In this document: positions 57,443-64,000 of the stretch, in pieces
Numbering within the stretch: the first letter of the stretch is position 1
Layout of the letters: each line of letters begins with the position of its first letter
Assembly (NCBI RefSeq): GCF_019175385.1
Contig: NC_083338.1
Location: 90,851,777-90,915,776, forward strand
DNA: 64,000 bases
Reading direction: 5' to 3'
Source: Lycium barbarum
Lineage: Eukaryota > Streptophyta > Magnoliopsida > Solanales > Solanaceae
Position numbers and translations under genes: made by a program
Notes under the pieces: model-generated
Databases searched by the model: none
Told to the model about the DNA's origin: nothing
Seen by the model: only the letters and a program-made list of their open reading frames with translations

Positions 57443-58852
57443 TTACCTGTATGGATAGCTGCCTTCAACGGTCCTATCAATTCGGGTTTTATTTCCAATT
57501 CTATTAGCAACAAGGGGGAAATTTATATCTACCAATGCATATACATTTCGTAAGAAAGCAAGTAATATACCTGTAATTACATTTGGTAACGCCTCCTGAT
57601 CCTGCCGGCTGACCAAAGCATATGTGCGGTTTGAGGGACCGCTAGAATCGGGGACTCCGCCTCGACCTCTACTGCGACCTGCCGGTGTCGGCCGCATAGC
57701 TACAGAAGGGGAAGAACCACCTGATCCGGTAAGCTGGGCTGAACCACCTGGACCACATCTAAATGGGCACTCCCTCATAACATGGCCCTAGCTGCCACAA
57801 GAAAAACAGGCACCAGTGGCGAGACGACATTCCCCCGGGTGGCGCTTGCCGCACCGAGCACACTGCGGCATAGACAGCCTCGTCTGGCTGACCTCTCTAC
57901 TTGCCTGCGAACCGGAAGCCCTAGAGCTTCGACCAGCTCCTGAATATCCAATGCTATCAAATCTACCACCGGTAGGCTATGGGGGTGCACTTCGCGCTGG
58001 CTGAGAAGACTGTCTAACATACTGTTGAGGCTGTCCGCCTCGAAACTCCCCAGAATACCCAACTGATCTAGCCCTCTTGGGCTGTCTCCTGTCACGATCT
58101 CTACCCGACTAATCCTCTCTGTGTCGGTCCTCCATCCCTTGCGCATAAGCCTGTAACTGGGCAATGTCCATACCAGTCTACGACGCCATCGCCATACAGC
58201 TGTCAATCAAGTAGCGATCCAACCCTATCACGTACCGGTGCATCCGGTCCGCCATATCAGCTACTATGGTAGGTGCATATCTGGCCAGAGAATAAAACTC
58301 CAAGCTATACTCTCGAACACTCCTACCTCTCTGCCGCTGCTGTAAAAATCTGTCAACTCTCGCCCGCCGCAACTCTGGGGGCAAAAAGTGACTGAAAAAG
58401 GCGGCTAAAAACTCATCCCACACGGTTGGAGGAGCATTCTCACCTCTGGACAGCTCCCAGGACTCATACCAATTAATCGCTACGTCCCGTAACCTGTGCG
58501 AAGCTAACTCGACAGACTCAGTCTCGAAAGCCCTGACCAGTCTCAGTGTGCGCTGCATCTATCGAATGAAATCCTGGGGGTCCTCTTCGGGCTTAGACCC
58601 GTAGAACTCTGGAGGATTATAGGTCAAGAAATCACGGACCCTCAAACTGTCACGTCTGTCACCATCATCACCCCCTAGCCCGCGTCTGCGAGCCTGTCCT
58701 GCTACTAATGTCGTCAACAACTGAACAACCTCTCTCATCGCCCTGTCCTCCGCCCCTGGCTGAGCACGAGCCCGGGTAACTCTCTGTATCTGGCTGGTCT
58801 CTCCTGCCACTGCTTTGCCCTTCTGGGCAGTCGTCGCCTTCCTCGGAGGCAT
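57443..58852 (-). pseudogene. Broken gag with protease start (element I)
   Basis: Minus-strand Gag from the conserved MPPRKATTAQKGK (ATG at 58852). The frame is unbroken across most of the length but carries in-frame TAG codons near 58559 (expected CAG), 58178, 58108, 57980 (expected CAG) and 57788 (expected CAG in the knuckle CGSQGH). The capsid core (EFYGSKPEEDPQDF, then RRARVDRFL, RYAPTIVADM) is readable at 58640-58190. The knuckle lies near 57810-57770. The frame then enters a protease start (VITGILLAF, YALVD) lacking DPGST. No RT. It is shorter than A or D at the N-terminal Pro-rich region. Confidence 0.88.
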
Positions 58853-58960
58853 CACTGAAAACATAGCAATCTGTTAGAAAAGAGCCACCCTAATAGCACA
58901 GCTCTATCGCACGATCTAAGATCCAAAGAAAGGGTAACATCCTAAATGTCCTGTAGCCTC

Positions 58961-58999
58961 CTGTTTATAGATGTGGTGCACAACACACCGATAAACAAG
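58961..58999 (-). other. Leader stem-loop with GTGCAC loop (element I)
   Basis: Sense CTTGTTTAT/ATAAACAG, inner GTGTG/CACAT, loop TT plus GTGCAC (58976-58981). Confidence 0.75.
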
Positions 59000-59040
59000 A
59001 CTCTACTAGACATGGCCTGTAGACATTCTGAGGACAAACC

Positions 59041-59052
59041 GCTCTGATACCA
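59041..59052 (-). other. Primer-binding site of element I
   Basis: Minus strand TGGTATCAGAGC, perfect. Confidence 0.93.
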
Positions 59053-59056
59053 CTTC

Positions 59057-60522
59057 TGTCACGAACCAACCTCGTGGGCCGTGACTGGTGCCCGAGCTGG
59101 ACACCCTTACACACCTGTTTACCGAATCGACATATCTATAACTTATTCATATCCAACAAATATTAATCATCACGGATATTAAGGCTGTCATATACAAACA
59201 GTCATATATATATATATACATCTGTATATACAAGCGGTGAAGGTTGTCATAGCAAATAGTACCGCTTAGACGCAAATCACGGACATAACCGGACAATGAC
59301 GACCCATGACCCACATATATGTCTACAGGCCTCTAACAAACATAACAGAAGCATATGGCGGGACAGGGCCCCGCCGTACCCCTGAATATATACATATACA
59401 TGTACAATGAAAGAGTCTGTACCAAATGTGGGCTCCAGAACAAGGGAGCACTCCAAAGCAGCAGAAAATGACCTAAGCTGTCGGATCACTCAAGTGAACG
59501 TCCGTACCTGCGGGCATGAAACGCAGCCCCCGAAGAAAGGGGGTCAGTACGGAAAATGTAATGAGTATGTAAGGCATGAAATACAGAACGGGGAAATCAT
59601 AGCCAAAAATGGAAACTCTACAGAACCAGTAGAACTGTGTAAAATCATCAATACATTTCCTTTATATAACAAAGTAGTATATCTCAAATCATGAATCATA
59701 TACATATACATATACATACATATATAGATAACGTGCCCCTGCCCTTTAGTGAGGGACTCGGTGATAAAGGTCAGGCATATCAACATCACATACCATATGT
59801 ACATATAACGTGTCCCGGCCCTTTTGTGAGGGACTCGGTGAATAGAATCATGTATGTCAACATCATGTATAGTGTATGCATATAACGTGTCCCGGCCCTT
59901 TACTAAGGGACTCGGTAGATAGAATCATGCATGGCAGAATCATATACCATATATACATAACGTGTCCCGGCCCTCTATTGCGTGTCTCCGTGGATAAAGT
60001 CATCACATGCCATCCTGGCCGCCATCCCTGCATCATCATATCATCACATACAAATACATATAGCGTGTCCCGGCCCGCAAGTGAGAGGGACTCGGTGAAT
60101 AATGCAGAGAAGTGCGCACGATAACATGTCCTGGCCCGGGATCAGTGAAGTCCAAACTGAGGCTTGCACGAATAGACTAATGCGAAACCATATGCACACA
60201 AATCAAGACTCGATAGATACATACACTTACTGACATCAGAAGGCTCAGAAACAAGTTTCGGATCAATCCAACTTAGCATGAGAAAGTTATGAACGTTTGA
60301 AGTACAGAACGTTCTATAAGCGTTTTAGAAGCCATTTTTAGATAATCGAAGTGATAATCATATCAGGTACCTTTCGGATGTCGTATAGATCAAATCAAAT
60401 ATAACTTTTGGAGTCATATGTACATATCAAAGTATATCAAGGCATTAATCATATCACTTATCTCTTAAGGCCAACTCAGGAACGTATCAAATAGGTCTTT
60501 GGACATCATGCCGACATCACAT

Positions 60523-60579
<57 letters not shown>

Positions 60580-62460
60580 CAGATTCATGCACGCTTACTC
60601 GTAGGACATCGTATATTGTGTTGCTGCGGAACGTGCAGCCCGATCCATGAACGTATTATATTATTATTGTCGAGGAACGTTCGGCCCGATCCAAGATTAT
60701 ATGCAAAAGTTAGAAACATTAATAATTACAAAATCATTTTTAGGACACGAATTTCTCATACTTGGCTTACTATCCAATTATGCAAAAGTCTCAACCATAC
60801 TACGTATCCTCGTCTCAATAGGGCAATAGGAATCGTAGACGAACTCGGAAACATATCAAATAGAGCTTCGGAATCGTGAATACGTATCGATACCATATGA
60901 AACGGCTTATGGACGTCAAAGATATTAGCCACCCCAATGGCTCTAAGAACGAGAGTTTCTTGAAATCATACGTATACATAATTTGTTCACTTCATAGAGA
61001 TCATGCCATATGAAAGAAAGGTGAGCCTTACATACCTTGCCCACTTTCTACGCAAATCCGAATTTAAGTCTTTGGCTCCACAAGATCTACAACAACATTA
61101 ATGCGCACCAAACATTAGGTATAAACACTTAAGAATTTAATTCCAACCCACACCTTTTTCTACAGAAATTTCGGCAGCATTTCCCCTGTCAATGCTACCA
61201 TCCCCGAGAAGCCAACTCGGCTATATCATCAACAACAAATCCGAGAATTTAACTCGGCCAAAATATCAACAACAATACCAACGATTATTCCAATAATACC
61301 AACAATCAATTTAAGACATATTCTAACATTAGTACCCTTACTCTCTACATAGTTCACCAACATTCAATTCAACTACATAAATTTAAACCGATACCAACAC
61401 TCAAGTATTCATTACTAATCCAAGATCATTAAAACACAATTCAAGAACACTTGAAACAATTTTTACAATATTCAAACAATCCCACTAACACCATATTCCA
61501 CCCGAAACTTCTACAAATGCGACGAAACTATGACGACGCATTTTCTTCTTTCAAATTCATCAACAACAACAACAATTCACACTTTAACAACTCCACTTCC
61601 ATAATTACATAAAAACCATATTAAAATCACATAATTTCCTACAACAACCTACAACCAATTCCCATGCCAACTTGAACCATTAGTCTTTCATTTACATCAC
61701 AAAGGCCACAACAACACAACTAACATTCCAATTAAAATTACTTCATTTTTCCTCCACCAACAACACCACACGGCTACTATATTCATACACACACACGCGG
61801 CCCACACACAACACATAATATTTCCATGTTTTTCATGCATTTCTACATACTACAACATATATATATCTTCCATAATATAAAAAGGATAGAATCTTTACCT
61901 TTTTCAAAATTTTCCACTTGCCACAAAAGGTATTTTCTTGCCTAAAAAATTATACCACGTTGAAGAGGGTCTTGAGCTTAGTAAGAATGCAAGAAAATTA
62001 TAATTTTTTGACTAAAGATTAATGGCTCAATTTTTTTTTTATTTTTTTTCCTAGGGCCGAACCCTTCTTGCTCTCACTCTTTTTTTTTTTTTTTTTGGTC
62101 TTGAATGTTCTAGTTGATGACAAATAATAGGCCCTCTTCACATATTTATTACTTGGATTAAATCTATCACATGGGCTTGGGCCATTTATTCTTCTATGGC
62201 CGGCCATCTACCCCATTGGGTCTTTTTGCTTTCTTTTTTTTTTTTTTGATTTTCCAAGCCCACTTACTTGTAACTAATTTTTGTAATTCATGAAACCATT
62301 TTTTAAATTTCCGATTTTGCCCTTAGCCTTCCTCCATATTTCCGCATCAATAGTTTTCATGAACAACATAAATATTAAGTAAGACCAAAATGTTGCCTTG
62401 TCTCTTATTAGTCACGCTTATTTCAATTTATCCGAATATGCAAAATTACATGATATAACA
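59057..62460 (-). mobile_element. Element I 5' LTR (3404 bp)
   Basis: Pair of 52583-55991. Outer end ATAACA at 62460 followed by AATAC (62461-62465), the right target duplication (left copy AATAT). The empty site CAGCAATACACTATATG can be read in reverse in the G 3' LTR at about 43878-43894. Confidence 0.95.
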
Positions 62461-62465
62461 AATAC

Positions 62466-63112
62466 ACTATATGATGTTCTATGAGCACGCATGCATGGAT
62501 CTGTTATATGCATATATGATGTACGATATCGGTAACTATGTTTTGTGTTTGAAAAAGCAAACTTTTTGGTATTCTGTATTATGTACTTAGTTTTCGTACT
62601 ATCTGTTCCGGTTATGGTTCTGTTTTCTGTATTTCCTGCTTTACATACTCAGTACATATTCCGTACTGACCCCCTTTTCTTCGGGGGCTGCGTTTCATGC
62701 CGCGCAGGTACACCCAGATGAGTAGAAGTTATTACAGAAGATGTTCCAGCGGAGTTGGCAAGCTCCGCTTGTTCCTGGAGTGCCGTCGAGCCAGAGTATA
62801 TGTGCTATGAAGTCTGGTTAATGTTAGAGACTTTGCAGACAGAGTCGTGGGTATAGGATGTCAGTGTGTAAACGGCTCCATCAGCCGATGTGTCCTTCTG
62901 TATTATATGATAAATTCCATATATTTACAGATTTTGTTTGGTTTGATTACTACAAAAGAAAATATTTCTGAAAGTATTTATTTTATTATATTTGTCATTT
63001 TGTTTGATTAAAAGTCTAGGGGACTACGTCTGTAAAAAGAGTCAGTGGGTTTGCTCGGCTCCGAATATGGGGTCGGGTGCCCATCACACCCTAGTAAGGT
63101 TAGGGTGTGACA
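62466..63112 (+). mobile_element. Inverted G-family LTR, right part
   Basis: Continues 50368-52582 after element I and ends with GGTTAGGGTGTGACA. Contains the TTTACATACTCAGTACATAT block with C5/G5 hairpin at 62640-62690. Followed by TGACC (63113-63117), matching TGAAC at 33691-33695 with one change. Confidence 0.92.
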
Positions 63113-63117
63113 TGACC

Positions 63118-64000
63118 ACAGCGTCCAAAGAAAACGGACGTTAGTACGAACATTGTACTGAGTATGTGAGCTATGAATGAAATGAACTAAATAGAGAAAT
63201 CATAAGACACAAGGTGAAGATATAACCCGCATAACTTTTAAGGGTGGATACAATTCATACGTATATCATATATAATCATAGTACATGTATCATCATAGCA
63301 CATACATCATTGTATCATATAAATCATCATCGTTAACCCGCGTCCGGGTAACCATCATATGTCGGCCACTGGTGGTGTCATGCCCGGCCCTATAGGCTCG
63401 GTGTAAACATAGCAGCCTATCTTAGCGGTGACATGCCCAGCCATTCAAGCACGGTGGAATCGTATGCAGCCCGCCTTCGCGGTGACATGCCCGGCCAACT
63501 AGGCACAGTGAAATCATACCATAATAATTTCAACATAAAATTATCATTATTACACATCTCATAGGCATATCATGACCTTATCATAACTTAGCATCAATAT
63601 ACATTTATCATCAAAACATACATTAGAGCTTGAAGACAACTATGGCTATGCCGGGTTGACATAAGGTCGTGAACCCTCGATCACATTATGGAGTGATCAT
63701 AATCATTATATCTCACCTTGAGGGGACTAACATTTTAAGGTGAGTGTACACAAGGAAATGCATCAATGGAACTGTACTTAGGATCATTTGCTTCGTAGGA
63801 ATGTCATATCATGAACTTTAGGACTTCTCGACGTAGATTCATCATCAGTATTGTCATGGTCGTAACGTATCTCTTTACTTTATCATGTGCGTATGTAGCT
63901 CTTTATAGTCATGGACTCGTAATTTCCATTATTTAGGAAGATTATGGAAAATTAGGAAGATTCATGCCACAGGAGTCATGCCTTAGAAGGAAAGGATTAG
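63118..64000 (-). mobile_element. Element F 5' LTR, continued (runs off window)
   Basis: ACAGCGTCCAAAGAAAACGG picks up the LTR exactly where it was cut at 33695; the order is confirmed by the related C LTR (17690-17720). Holds CCCGGCC...GGTG repeat units at 63385-63520 and the 37-bp inverted repeat (63711-63745, imperfect). Confidence 0.85.

Noticed and set aside
57775..58206. 143-codon minus-strand frame in gag of I
   Set aside because: Out-of-frame shadow; the true gag frame is recognisable by motifs in another phase.
33696..63112. Two separate unrelated insertions of G and a solo LTR
   Set aside because: The flanks TGAAC/TGACC and exact continuation of the F LTR at 63118 fit a single insertion site better; a solo LTR would need its own target duplication at 50363-50367, which I do not see paired.

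Overview
The window is heterochromatin-like plant nuclear DNA built almost entirely of nested Ty3/gypsy LTR retrotransposons. The gag, protease and reverse transcriptase (RT) sequences resemble the Del/Tekay chromovirus type (gag with a CCHC knuckle, DPGST protease, FIDD RT). LTRs are about 2.7-3.4 kb and run TGT...ACA, and primer sites match the TGGTATCAGAGC form complementary to plant initiator tRNA-Met. LTR style suggests an asterid, probably Solanaceae, but I cannot prove this from the window. I see no intact host gene, tRNA gene or CRISPR array. The only host-type coding sequence is a broken B3-domain fragment at 27084-27380.

Layout (element letters are mine). A (+): 5' LTR 1-1177, broken gag-pol 1382-4628, a 100-bp inverted piece, 3' LTR 4723-6548 continuing at 14723-15737. 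B (+): complete insertion 6549-14717 inside the 3' LTR of A, target duplication GCTGG, gag only. J (-): protease/RT remnant 15827-17240. C (-): 3' LTR 17244-20087, 3' end 20088-20182, then after element D its remaining internal region 27084-29725 and a truncated 5' LTR 29726-31243. D (+): 20183-27083, a 946-codon gag-protease-RT frame truncated into its own 3' LTR. F (-): non-coding interior 31244-33292 and 5' LTR 33293-33695, which resumes at 63118 and runs off the window. Everything from 33696 to 63112 sits inside the F LTR, flanked by TGAAC/TGACC: the G complex. G (-) has a 3' LTR (33696-33747 plus 43286-46147), a non-coding interior 46148-49961, a 406-bp piece of 5' LTR and then a complete LTR in the opposite direction (50368-52582 plus 62466-63112). 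H (+), 33748-43280, is inserted in the G 3' LTR with target duplication TTCGG. I (-), 52583-62460, is inserted in the inverted LTR with target duplication AATAT/AATAC.

Most elements are non-autonomous. B and I carry only gag. G and H, and the remaining part of F, carry long purine-rich (sense strand) non-coding interiors like those of large retrotransposon derivatives. They would depend on proteins from an autonomous relative. The RNA-level signals are what they share: primer site, a leader hairpin with a self-complementary GTGCAC or GCGCGC loop, a conserved palindrome beside the polypurine tract, and several LTR blocks. The two most notable observations are that leader hairpin, which looks like a retroviral dimer-initiation kissing loop and shows compensatory change across eight elements, and a 103-bp 5S rRNA-derived module carried in sense orientation in the interiors of G and I. 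All identities quoted are by eye; nothing was computed.
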